A stretch of DNA of 64,000 nt from Rhabditoides inermis. Its lineage: Eukaryota > Nematoda > Chromadorea > Rhabditida > Rhabditidae. The stretch is from the NCBI GenBank assembly GCA_963966185.1, contig CAWZYM010000036.1, forward strand, positions 184,501-248,500. Direction: 5' to 3'. The notes under the pieces are model-generated. The model worked only from the letters and a program-made list of their open reading frames with translations, did not search any database and had not been told where the DNA came from. The translations under genes were made by a program, and so were the position numbers. How positions within the stretch are numbered: the stretch's first letter is position 1; every line of letters starts with the position of its first letter. Below, one piece after another: positions 25,950-39,906 of this stretch.

Positions 25950-27473
25950 GAGAGAGGCGCAGGTTTGTGTTAGTATTTGTAAACGTTTTATGCATGCGCT
26001 TTTGTTGAATTGGGTCAAGACAAACTTAATATCTTTACGCAAGTACTTTTTAACAGATAATATGTCATTTGTGACGGTTTTTTGATGTTGTATAGGGCAT
26101 CCCCCCGTTCATCGTACGGCAGTCATTTCGCCGAATGTTTACCAGACAACATTTGAGGAATCAATAGCCCGTTATCGGCTCGCGCGAGACCATTCGACCG
26201 CGCCATTCGCGCGCTTGGCGGTCTCTTTTTAGGGAAATGAGGGTCATTTGCAAGTCTAATGAAGCAGAGTTCTCCATCTTCTAAAGTTAATTACTCCTTT
26301 CAGAATCAAGCAATCTTCACAAAATTTTGATATGTGATGTGTATCAATAGTACCCATCGATCTCTAGCGTTCGATTTTTGATTCTCGCCTCCGTTTTTCC
26401 AAAACCCTTGATTTTGAGTCGATTTCCAATGGGAAAACTCCAAAACTTAATTACTCTCTTCAAACTTATCGCACAGCGCCCAGTTTTCTGGAGGAGATGC
26501 CCAGATAGAATGCTCAGAGATCTCTAGTGCTCGATTTTTTTTGATTTCGGTCATTTTTACCATGTTTGAGCACAAAAACACAGAATCGGGGCAAATTTGC
26601 ATAAAATTCTCGTCTGTCTGGCGAGCCAACTATATTGCCGTACGATGAAAGGGGAGAATAGCCTATAATAATACAGTAATACAATCTATTCTGTGATCAT
26701 AAATACGTTTGCAGGTGGTGCTTCGTGGGTGTGGCGATCTGCGCAGCAAGCAGCCGGATGGAGACGAGAGGGACATCGTCGTCCAGGTGAGCCCTCTCTC
26801 TCCTCCCTCCTCCCTCCTCCTTCCACATCCATCCAGGCACTCCTCCTCAACACCCTCTCCAAGCTGACATTCGCCGACTCGAAGAGGTTCTCCGTACTCA
26901 TCGACGACATATTCGCAGACGCCAACAAGGAAATGGCAGAGGTGCGGTACACACTCATATCATGGACGGACACAACGAAATTGAACAAATACTGGTTGCT
27001 CTTTCCAGTTCGCGGCGCTGATCGAGCCATTGAAGCAGGCATCGACGGAGATGGGAATCGAGCTGACGGAGAAGCAGCAGCAGAAGGTGTTTCAGCTGTA
27101 CGAACAGCTCAGACAGAGGATGGGGGTGGTCGTGGTGGGTGGAGAGAGAGATAGAGGGGGGGGGGGGGGGAGAGAAAGAGAGAGAGAGGGAGGGAGAGAG
27201 AAAGAGAGCGAGCGAGAGATTTCCTTTGCAGGTCGGTCCATCCGGCTCGGGAAAGTCGACTCTGTGGCATGTCTTGAAGCGTGCCCTCATCCTCTCCTCC
27301 CAGCGACTCAACGTCGTCAAGTTCAACCCCAAGGCCATGAGCAGAACAAAGGTAGGGATGATTCTTCAACAAAAAACACATTACTCGTGATGTTTTAGCT
27401 GCTCGGTCACATGGATATGGACACGCGAGAGTGGACGGACGGAGTGCTCACTATGGCGGCCCGACAGGTGCGA

Positions 27474-27514
<41 letters not shown>

Positions 27515-28280
27515 CTCCTCAACACTACCTCTGTTCCAGGTGATCAAGGATACCTCCGTGCATACATGGATCGTGTGCGATGGAGACGTGGACCCTGAGT
27601 GGGTGGAGGCACTCAACTCCGTGCTCGACGATAACAGACTGGTGAGGGAGAGGGAGTGAGGGAGAGAGAGAGAGAGAAAGAGAGATAGAGAGAGAGGATG
27701 ATAACACATCATCGATTCCAGCTGACGATGCCTTCGGGAGAGCGGATCCAGTTCGGTTCGAACGTCAACTTCATCTTCGAGACTGACGACCTCACCTATG
27801 CATCCCCGGCTACTGTCAGCAGAATGGGAATGATATTCATCAGGTGAGTCATGTTATGTGCAAGATGATGAAACAGGTCAAACTATGCTCATATTCTAAA
27901 AAAAAACATGAATCAGGCATTGGGATATGGTGTAGTTCCATAGTCTTCCCCTTCTGTCGACCTCCTCGGCAGAGTAACCCATTGAATCTGGGGCTACCTT
28001 TACCTTCACCTACTTTTACCTATGAATCGGTCATATTGTTGTAGTGAGGAGGACCTGCCTGCGGTGACTATCGTGACTGGCTGGCTGCGCTTGGGAGGGG
28101 ACGACTCGCATGCCGACCTGCCAGCCTGGATAGAACAACACCTGTACAGGTGCGTCGACTGGGCCAGGACCAGGGTGGACCCGCTGCTGTCACTCACCGC
28201 CAATGCACTCGTGCAAGACACCCTCGCACATCTACGGACATCCACGCACCAGATGGACTTCCTCGTCAATCTGTTCAGGT

Positions 28281-28321
<41 letters not shown>

Positions 28322-31300
28322 TCTCTCCCTCCCCCCTCCTCTATCGCACATATTCAGAGGTCTGTCTCCCGCCCTGCCCTCCGAAGCAAAGAAGGATCTG
28401 GCTAGAGACGTCGTCTTCCAAGGTAACCGTTCTTGCCAAAGAGTGATGTGACATGTGTGAATACCAGGCGTGTCGCTTCCGGACTCGTCGAATCCGACGA
28501 ACGTCTACTTCGACAGTCGTTCGCAGTCTCTCGCCTGCTACACAGACGATGGGGGTATGGGAGTGAAGATGGAACAGATGAGAGCAACCACCAGACCATA
28601 TGTGCTCACTGCACAGGCACAGTACAACAGGGACGCGGTGAGTCGCCCCCCCTCTCTTCCTCCTCGCTTCTCTCTCCCTCTCATCCCCTCTTTCCAGCTG
28701 CTTTCGTTCCTCTCACTCCCGGACAGACCACCTTTCCTGGTTCTGGGACCGGATGGGTGTGGAAAGGTAAATCATAGTAGTAAGCCGTCAGGTACAATGA
28801 GTGTGTGTTTCAGGAAGAGTTGCTCAAACACTGTCTGGACGCGGATCCCCACACTCAGGTGGCCACTGTGCACTGCTCAGCACAGAGCAGGTACGGTAGT
28901 ACGCTATTCAATTTATAGATATATTACACATATCTCCTTTTCCAGCGCCCAGCACATTGTCCAGGCGCTGTTGCAGAACTGCGTTCAGGTAGTGTAAATC
29001 CATGAATAGATATATCAATCGATACTCGGCAGGTGAGCAGCGCGTCCGGCCGAGCTTTGCGGCCCAAGGACAAGGCTGTGCTAGTGCTGTACCTCAAAGT
29101 AATCTACATAATTAATATTTTTATTTACATTTCACATACTTTTATGATGAAATAATCACAGAGTGTGAACCTGCCGACTCCGGACAAGTACGGTACTGCG
29201 GAGATGCTGGCATTCGTGCATCAGCTGATCACATATGGGGGATACTATGACGACAACCTGGAGTGGATGGGAGTAGAGAACATACAGGTTGGTTCATTGA
29301 ATTGATTTATTGATTTATTGATACCATTTAGTGACTTAGGGTTTTGCTTGAGTTCTTGGAGCCATAGAAAGCATCGTCGCCCAGTGTGCGAGCCTAAAAA
29401 TATATTTATTCTCTTCATGTTAGAAATTTGAAGACAAACCATGGTACAGAAGGTTCCGGCGATCTTCTCGCATTGTTTGTTGCCTTCAGCTATGCCGCTG
29501 AGCAGCAAACAGAAACTGAAACGGAAACAACAAATAAACTTATAAACGAAACAATATAGAAACCTATTTATTATATTGCTGACCTATCATCGCAATCCAC
29601 TTTGTCTTGCTCGTCTTTTCCGAAATGATAGCACAGATCGTGGCGATGGCACGCGTTTTGGAAAGCATCTTGAAAACACACTAAGCAATCGTCATTGTAT
29701 GTACTAACCGTACTGTAGCTCATTGCAACTCCAAACGAGAAATATTGACGCCAACTCTTGCGAGCCAGGAATCGACTCCGAACCACAGTGATCCTCCTGG
29801 ATCTGGAATGAAACTATAATTGAAGTCATACATCGAACGAAAACGTACCGCAATAACGAGTGGTGCAATAACGAATAGAATGATCGAAAGTTGCCGAAAC
29901 ATATTGCCGTTGGTTGAACAATGAATATGCCTAAAACACAAAGCGCGGCATTTATTCCACGTGTAACAAATGGAATGCGCAGACAAAATAGGCGTTTTCA
30001 AAATGAAACATGACGTCATGTGTCATGTGATTGCCATTGCAGATCGTCGCTTCGATGGTGGCTTCGAATGGCGCGGGCAGACACAGTCTTCCACCCAGAA
30101 TATATGCACTCATGAGACTGTTCTCTGGTCAGTGAGGAGAAGGTGCACAAGCATAACCATCGTTACAGTTGACTACCCCACAGAGGCAAATCTTAACACC
30201 ATCTACAACTCGTATCTACTGCCGATTCTGGAGGTAGAGAAGAAGAGTATGAAAATGAGAATTTGGCGCCTTGATTTTGATCAAATATTGAATGTATTCG
30301 ATGTAGTTGTAGTGTAGTCAGGTGTCAGGTGTGCAACAAAAATCTGCAAACTATCATTCTGAATAATAACGTTTCCAGCCAGTCCTAAACTCGCCGGCGC
30401 GCGTGGAGTCGGTGTGCTCCCAGATGGTGCGTCTGTTCGAAGACGTGCAGAAGACGTTCCGACCGGCCGACAGACCGCACTACGTCTTCACACCGAGAGA
30501 CCTCACCCGCTGGACGATGTCACTGATGCGGTTGGTGGAAGAGAAGAGTGCATTTGAAAGGAGTGTTCAGGCACGACCTGCCCCCTGGCGACCACGATCG
30601 CGCGGCGAGGGCTGTGGTATTCGAGGCAGAGAGGATATTCAGAGACAGGTAGGAAAAACGTCATGAAGGGTTGATGACGTGGTGTGTTCAGACTGGTGTA
30701 CGACGCTGATCGTCAGAAGTTCGATGACATGGTCGATGCGAACATGGGAGGAAGGAGACAGGGCGGGGGTGAGTGAGAAAGCGAAAAGAAGCCTTTTTTA
30801 CAGATCTCCTTTTGTCATACATCCCATTTACATACATCATACATACATCCAAGTACATCCTATTCAGACTCTGTGTATGTCACCCAGTCGACCATGGTTC
30901 CCTCCGATTCCGCCGGTCTTCCCCTCGTCGCCATTCCTCGACAAGACTACACTGCACAACTGCACAAGGCCGTCAATCGCTACGGTGAGTGTGATCTTTC
31001 TGCGCGCAACTCTCGCCTGCAGAGTTCGAGGCGCGCAACTTCCGCTCCGCACTTCTGGATGAGCTGGTTGAGCTGTGTGCCAAAGTGGACCGCAGTCTCA
31101 CCATACCGGCTGGATCAATGCTGTTAGCAGGAAAGGCAGGATCAGGTGGGCGGAGTCAGGCTGGGCGAGGCTTATTGAGAGTTCAGGGCGAAGGGACGCA
31201 GTGCAGCTGATAGCTCACATGCACAACATCACAGTGTACTCTCCGAAGATCACTCCAGGATACGGCAAGAAACACTTCGACAATGAGCTCAAGGGGGTGG

Positions 31301-33755
31301 GAACATTCAAATACCATACATGGAAAACTATATGTATTTTTACTCAGGCGATCAGCGCGGCGGTGTCGACGTCGTCGCACGTGCTGTTCCTGCTGGAACA
31401 CCGACAGGTAGGGCGGACAAGGGGGGGGACCTTATGTGTTATGTGTTCAGCTGCTCCACCCGTCCTTCCTCGAGTCCATCAACTGCCTCCTCTCCTCCGG
31501 ACACGTGCCCGGACTCTTCACGGTGCAGGTGCGTCGGTATGTAAAAAGAGTGACTGAACACTTGTCTTCAGGAATTGGATGGTCTGACAGCACAGCTGCG
31601 TGAGCAAGCGAGTGTCGACGGATTCACAGGACCACTCAGCGGATACTTTGCACATCGTGGGTGAAAACATGTTTTCAAGGATATGTTGTGTGATGCAGGT
31701 ACGTCGTGTCTGGTGCACGTCGCTCTTCTTCTGGATGTCGACGAATCCGACTTCGACGTGCGCACGGCGGCCAACCCTGCCCTCTATAAGCAGTGCGACG
31801 TCGTCTGGCAGTCGCAGTGGAGCGCCGCCAGCCTCGCCAATGTGCGTAGGCATGGTGTTTATTCACTCATTATTTGTTTTCTGTTAGAATGATTCCCATT
31901 GGTTGTAGATGCCGAAGTTGCTTCTATCGAAGCGCGGCCTCGAGCCGACCGACGACATTCTGCTCACGTTCTCGCAGCTGTACGGGCAGATCCCCGCCAG
32001 CCTCGCGTCTCCCATCAAGTTCCGCGTGTTCATTGAGAACTACGCCAGCATCTACAGCAACAAAAAGAACACGGTCACCACGCGTCTCAACAGACTCAAG
32101 GTACGTGTGCGTTATCGCGTTATCGCGTAGAGGGTCTTAAACGAACATGACCTCATGGCGCAATGGTAGCGCGTTCGACTCCAGATCGAAAGGTTGGGCG
32201 TTCGATCCGCTCTGGGGTCAAAAGTTTTGCCGTTTTCAAAATACAAAATATGTTTTGTTTCCAACCATATTGCGATAGATAATTTAATATAAACGAGTTT
32301 CATCAATTTTTAATAAATTGCAGGCTGGTGTGAACAAGCTGACAGAGGCTCGGGAGCAGGTGGCGAAGCTGCAGAAGAAGGCTGCCAAGAAGAGCAAGCT
32401 GTTGGCGGAGAAACAGAGGGAGGCAGACGACGCCCTCGGGGCTATCACTGCCAGCATGACTGTATGTACATGCATATTACTTTATTTTTTATTTTTTCTA
32501 TGAAGTACTCACGTAGTCACCATCACAGCGTATCAGAGAGTTACTCGATTACTGTTCTCCACTTTTTCCATCATAAATCGAAACACATTCTTGCAGACAA
32601 ATGGTTCTTGATAATAAACTAACAATGTTTCATTTCAGGGCGCGACGGAGCAGAAGGCTTCGATGGAGGAGCTGCGAGCGGCGACTGAGAAGGAGAACGA
32701 GAAGATCGAGGTGCAGAAGGCAGCCATCGAGGAACAACTCAAGGAGGTCGAGCCCATGATCAAGGTAAACTGGAGGCTGCAGGAGAGGAAAAGATTATGA
32801 ATGCATTTCAGGCTGCCCGCGAGGCTGTCGGTTCGATCAAGAGCGAGTCTCTCTCCGAGATTCGATCACTCCGCGCCCCGCCCGAGGCTGTCAGGGACAT
32901 ACTGCAGGTAGAGAAAGAGAGAGAGAGAGTGAGAGAGAGAGAGAGAGAGTGAGAGAGAGAGAGAGAGAGTGAGAGAGAGAAAAAAGAAATAATGATTTAG
33001 GCGGTTCTTCTCTTCATGGGCATCCTCGACACCAGCTGGGAAGCGATGAGAAAGTGAGCACCTTGACGTTAAGACGTGAAAACTACCATTCGCCATTCAG
33101 ATTCCTGGCCAAGTCGGGTGTGAAGGACGAGATCATCAACTTCGACGCACACAACATCAGCAAGGACGTGCACAAGAAGGTCTCCCAACTGGTCAAGACC
33201 AAGGAGGCGTCGTTCGATCCCAAGGTACAAGTAGTCGTGCAAAGGTCTCCTGTACACCTATGTTGTAGAACGCAAAGCGGGCCTCTGCTGCCGCCGCGCC
33301 CCTTGCCGCATGGGTACTGGCCAACCTGCAGTACTCACAGATACTCGACAAGATCAGCCCACTCGAGAATACAAAGAACGAACTGATGAAGTTAGTGGAG
33401 TGAAAAGGCATGAAAACATTTGAAGACATGCAGTGACAATAGTTCGAGGCTATCCCTGTCCAGCTCCATTTCCTTGTTCTCTACATCCCACTCAAGAGTG
33501 CATTCAGGAACCTGGCGAAGGCGGAGAAACAGATGGCCAAGTTGTCCAAGGGGCTGACGACTGTCGACGAGAAAGTGGCAGAGCTGAAGGCTCGCTTCGA
33601 GAGTTTCACGAAGGAGGCGATGCAGGTGGAACACGCGGATGGGAGAGGGGGAAAACGAGACATGTTCAGATCAAAATCGACCTCGACCAGGAACAGGCGA
33701 CGATTGCCATTGCTGGCACACTCGTGGAGAGGCTGGCCGGAGAGTATACGAGGTA

Positions 33756-33827
<72 letters not shown>

Positions 33828-36800
33828 ATCATCCTTTCTACTTCTCCCTAACCAGATGGCAGCAGCAGATGGCAGAGATGCAGGACGAGCTCGGACAGGT
33901 ACGTTTCTTGTTTTCCTGTACGTTTCCCTTCGTTGTTTCAGCTGGAGCGTTGTTCCATTCTCTCCGCTGCGTTCGTCACTTTCCTCGGACCGACGTCGGA
34001 GAGAGTATGTTCATTTCACCGTGTTCCTTCTGGATTCCTATCACTTGAGGTTCGTCAATCGACGCAGGTCGTCTTCCGCCAGATCACCAACAGCCCCCAG
34101 TTCGAGGCGCTCTCCTTCCTCAGCCTCGAAACAGAGAGGGTCAGTTCTCCAATTAAACTGTTTATTTGAATAATGAATTACCTTATGTGCTTGTTATTCA
34201 ATAGCGATTTGGTGAGATCCCAATAAAAAGTGTTCAATGTGTTTTAGTTGAACTGGCGTGCTTCGGGTCTTCCGTCGGACCAGCTGTCGACTGAGAATGC
34301 GTGTATGCTCCTTCTCACCGGACAGACACCCCTCGTCATAGATCCCACTGGAAGAGTCGCCGTCTTCCTCCAGAATCACTTCAAGGTACAGTTGGCAAAG
34401 CGACGCAGTGTTATATCGGCGCGCGCGGGCTGTTTCGAATTTCAAGGTGACTTCTCTCTCATTTGCAGGGCTCTCAAGTTCTCTCGGCTGCTCAGAACGA
34501 TCTCATCACACAGGTCAGTCCACTCATTGAGATAGCAGCCGTGGTCTTGTGGTGTAGTGGTTATCACGTCTGCTTCACACGCAGAAGGTCGCCGGTTCGA
34601 TCCCGGCCAGGACCTTTTTGCTTGCTTTGTGAAATGATATATTTGCAAGTTTTTTTCTATTATTTTATCTTAGAATGTATAGTTTCGTAATTATAGAACG
34701 CATCAAAATTAGTTTCAAGTAACACCTTCTCAATGCTTTATTTTCAGATCGAACTGGGTATTCGTTTCGGAAAGACACTCATTGTGGACGATGTAAATGA
34801 AATAGAACCAACTTTAATCCCACTTTTACGCATGGATTTGTCATCCCAAGGACCCAGACAGGTATTTCACATCAAAACAAATTTAGCAAAAACGTAAGCC
34901 CACTGCCGGGGTCGAACCGGCGATCTTCTGATTAGAAGTCAGACGCCTTATCCACTAGGCCAAGCGGGCACGCGCTTGCAGGTGCTCGCAATCGGGGACA
35001 AGGCGTTGGATTACAATGACGAGTTCCGCCTCTTCCTCTGTTCCAAGAACGAACAGATCGTTCTTCCGGCCGGGATCAAAGCTCTAGTTGCTGAAACCAA
35101 CTTCACAACCACGAAAAGCGGGCTGACATCGCAGGCGAGTGGAATAGAGACAAATGCGCGTGTGTGGTGTGACAAAACGGGATTCCAGCTGCTGGGTCTG
35201 GCGATTCAACTGGAGAAGCCAGAACTGGAGGAGAGATCCGGGGAGCTGACGAGGGATGCAGAGAAGAAGAAAATGGAGCTGGACAGCCTCGAACAACTAC
35301 TCCTACAGGTGATTCGCAAACAAGCCACTTCATGTTTTCAAATGTTTCCATTTTTTACGTATGTACACGGGTAGGCCAAGACTGTAACATAAAAGCATAA
35401 AACATATACTGACTGACTGACGTGCGCATTTATAAAAAAAATTAATGTATGCGATTCACTTGCATTCCGCTTTTAATTGTTTGTTGCAAACCGCACGCGC
35501 CAGCTCGCATCTAATGTCATCTCAGGGGAGAAGGGGGTCAATCAATACCCGTGACCTTATAGGGAGAGGATGAGGACATGTTTCCTCTATATACCGTGCA
35601 TAACAGTTATCTCGTTTGCAACCACAGTCATGACACGAGTCCTGAGTACTCTTCTCTGATCGCTCGCTCGCATGCAGACGTGTCCGAGTGGTTAAGGAGA
35701 TTGACTCGAAATCAATTGGGCTCTGCCCGCGTAGGTTCGAATCCTGCCGTCTGCGAATCTTTTGCAACAAGAAGTGCAATTTTGTAGACAATTTAATGAA
35801 ACTACTAAAGTGGTATATAACTGTTTTGATAATTTGTATTTGTTTTAAATTTAGCAACTCGCGTCTTCTTCGGGCAATCTGTTGGACAACACGGAGCTAC
35901 TGGATTCTCTGAACGCTTCGAAAGCTAATGCGGAGACCATCTCTCGGTCGATCGAAGAGAGTGAGACACTCAAGAAACAACTAGATGAGGCGAGTGGAAA
36001 ACGTATCACACTAAACTACGTTATACGTTTCAGCAACGCAACGCGTACCTTCCACTCGCAGAGTTCGCCTCCTCGCTATTCTTCGTGTTTTCCGATCTGC
36101 ACACTCACAATGCAATGTACAACTACAATGTCAACACAATCACCAAACTTTTTAAGAAGGTCGTCACTGAAAACAAAGTATGTGATACTTATATCCGTTC
36201 ATTTAAAGTTAGCGTCACCACTTTATAATAGGACGCTTCCTCCTCCCGACTGGACAACCTGAAGCGCCAACTGCAGCTCACTGTCTTCTTCTACATCTCC
36301 CGCTCACTGTTCAAGGTGACTCACTGTTCTTATCATCTATGACGTCACTGCTTGCAGGCGGACCGACTGATGTTCGCGCTTCGCTTCGTGCACGGCACCA
36401 GCCCCAACATGTTCCAGAAGAATGTGAGGGAGGATCGGGTAATCAATCGATAATTGGTCATCATTCAGGAATGGGAGTTGTTTTCGGGTGTGTTGCTGGA
36501 GGGTGAGAACAAGGAGAGCAGTGCAGTGAAGAACATCGCATGGCTGGGGGAAGACGCGAGGGCCGGCACCGCAAAGCTACAGGTGGGTGGAGGAGACGAG
36601 CATCTTTCTTCTTCCTCTTTTCAAAGAAAAAGAACAATTTTCTTTCAGCATCACCTCCCTACCCTCTTCAACACACTACGACTGGAAGATCAGGTAACTT
36701 TTTCCGACAAATCGAGATCAATAACCAATCGATAGGGTACATGGAGCGAGTTTGCGCGGACAGTTGATGCGGAGACTGCGGTGCCGAGGGAGGTCGATGC

Positions 36801-37394
36801 AAAGATCACACCATTCCAGAAGGTACGCGATCGGGAGGAGAGGATGGGAGAGAGAGAGAGAGAGTCCTTTGTAGGTGTTGTTGATCCAAGCGGTTCGTCC
36901 GGACCGCCTTTACTCTGCGATGCACGAGTTTGTGTTGAAGACGCTGGGCATTCCCTCCATCAACCCACCCACATTCAGTCTCGGAGACATATTCAAGTGA
37001 GTGTGTACTGTACAATTTTTTTATTTTACAATACACGAGTTGTATATGACTAAACTCCAGTGAGTCGACAAGTTCCGAGCCTATCCTGCTGATCATCGCA
37101 TCGGGAGTGGATCCGAGTCAGGAACTGGAGGAGCTGGCACACAAGGTAGACCGCATCTGAGAGCACGGGGACAAGGCGTCGTTGCAGACAGTGGGCGCGG
37201 AGAAGTTCCACTCTATCTCGATGGGACAGGGACAGGAGACGGCGGCTGTGCAGACACTGAGGAGGTGGGTGGAGGAAGGGGGAGGGGAGGGGGAGCAAAG
37301 GAGATGCATTCAGGTGTGCGGAGACCGGAGAGTGGCTGTGCCTCAACAACATTCACCTCATGCTGCAAGCAGTACCACTCATACAGAAGGTCAG

Positions 37395-37446
<52 letters not shown>

Positions 37447-39811
37447 TCTCCCCTCCAGGAGCTCTCGCTGGTGACTCGCCACGAGTCGTTCCGTCTCTGG
37501 CTCACTTCGGAGGCAGACGATCGATTCCCAGCCATACTCCTACAGGCGAGTTACATTATATAACATCGATCTACCTTTCTTGTTTTGCTTCGTGTTTTTC
37601 TGGTATCGTCAATAGAACTGTTCGCATGATCACCTGCTCTTTCTTTCCAGGAGTGTTTCAAGGTGACCTTCGAGCCGCCCCCTGGACTGAGGAACAACCT
37701 TCTGCGCAGCTACTCGCAGTTCGATGCCGCTCGCCGGAACGTGCTCACCTGCCAGACTGTGTTCGTGCTGGCATGGCTGCACGCACTCCTCCACGAACGA
37801 CGCACCTACATACCACAGGTGCCCCGACCATCTGGTCACGTCACTACGAATTACGTCATTTTCCAGGCATGGACCAAGTTCTACGAGTTCAGCAGCGCCG
37901 ACATCCGCATGGCGAGAGCTGTTGTCGAGCAGATGAGCAAGGACAAGGGTACGGTATTTTGAAATATAAATTTACCATATTTGTTTGTCTTGTTTCGATA
38001 ATAAATGTGTTTCAGCGCCCGAGTGGGAATTCATCCGCGGATTGCTTCAATTCGTCATCTACGGAGGACGAATCGAGAATGCGTTCGATCTGCAGGTGAC
38101 GTCGGATGACATCATTTTGATTCAATGACGTCATCTTCCAGGTGCTAGTATCGTACCTGCAGAGGCTGTTCAATTCTCGGATGATCACTGGAGCACCGGG
38201 ACAGCAAGTGGCGAGGGCTGTGGACATAGTGGTCGGAGAGAGCTACAAGGTAGAGAGAGAAAGAGAAAGAGAGAGAGAGAGAGAGAGGGGGATGGAGGGA
38301 GAGAGAGAGTTCAGGATTATGTTGCGTACATCGAGAAGTCGGTGCCATCGGAGGACGACCCAGTGCTGTTCGGTCTGCCTGTCAACATCCGATTCAGCTG
38401 GCAGCTCGGACAATCCGAGCAGACCATCGCGTATCTCAGGAAAGCAGGTGACCACCTTCACACATGGTCTGCCTATCCGTGTGTCCGTATCTGAATCTAT
38501 TTAAATTTATTGGCAATGACTATAATAACGAAATAAATATCTATAAATATCATTCCTTTCTTTTCTCTGCCAGCGCGCGGTCGCGTGCCTTCCCCTGTTA
38601 TTCCCCCGACCCCTGAACAATGCTGTGCGGCGGAAGACACTAACCGGACTGGTACTCGATTTTGCTACTCTCTACATCTACGGCATTGAGACGGGAGAGG
38701 AATCCTCGAAGACGATGAAACTCTCGGAGACGTCTCTTCGCGATCGATCGTTGAAGCACGGATCTTCCGCCGCCGAGATCGAAACTTCCCCAGAAGCCGC
38801 AAGCAGGGGATGACATGCACCACCAATAGCACGTACGCATCCTCGGGACTACCGAAATCCGTGTTATTGGGACTCGCAGTAGGCGTTGCATTACTGTATT
38901 TTACCGTAACCTTGCCGTAATTTACATAATTGTACTGTGCTACTTGATTCGAGATAAACATTCTGATTCTGATTCTGAAATATCTATAATATCCTTCCAG
39001 GCGCTGGCTCGGCAGTGTCTGCGGGTTCAGAGAGGGAGCGCTGGACCGAAGCGGCCCAGCCACTGCTCAGTCTGTGGAAGAGACTGTGCCAGGTTGGATT
39101 TATCAGATTATCATCAGATCAATTGATCAACTTATTTGTGATATGCTGAATGATCGCTAATAGTAGTGCTGAACATATTTGATAGGGCGGCGACCTGCAC
39201 TCTCGTCCCATCCCGCAGGCGATGCTCACAGACAATCCACTCGAAGAAGTCATGTCACTCGAATTCGCCCACGCTGTCAAGATAGTGAGTGATGTGCACT
39301 GATAAATGTCATTATTATGATAATATTGAGGTACAAAGCATGCACGCGTCCCTCACCCTTCTCAGCAAGGCAGTGCGAGGAACGATTGTGGCTGACAAGA
39401 CGACGATCCAAGTGGCAACGAGTCTCGTTCTGCACCAGGTGAATTATTTCTGTGTTTTCGTGGATAGATCCGATCCTGGTTCGGATGTTCGATTCCCCCC
39501 AGACGCAGAACATTTTGCCTGATCAATCGCAATATTTTAGACATATTTTATTCACACGAACAACATAAGTATGATAATCGTACAACTTATAACATTTTTT
39601 TTCATTTTCAGACACCTGACAGCTGGCAGGACGAGTGGACGGGACCGAGTGATCCAGCCAGCTACTTGCAAGCAGTGTTGTACAAGGCAAAGTCAACACA
39701 GGATCTTCTCGCGCAGGCAAAGAACGATCAGCTGCTGACAAAGCCTGTGAACCTGTCCAAATTGTTCCGACCGGGCACGCTGCTCACTGCACTTAGACAG
39801 ATGACGGCAAG

Positions 39812-39860
<49 letters not shown>

Positions 39861-39871
39861 AAGGAGGGAAG

Positions 39872-39906
<35 letters not shown>

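Noticed and set aside
25170..26714. Hidden DYNC2H1 exon or nested gene in the repeat-rich intron
   Set aside because: The flanking exons join in frame (RALK|VVLRG) as in the family, and no ORF in the interval has coding character.
29569..29786. Alternative 28-bp intron and alternative N-terminal frame for the PLA2-like gene
   Set aside because: 28 bp is shorter than any other intron seen here; a 40-bp intron ending TTTTCAAG keeps the frame and joins the PLA2 signature better.
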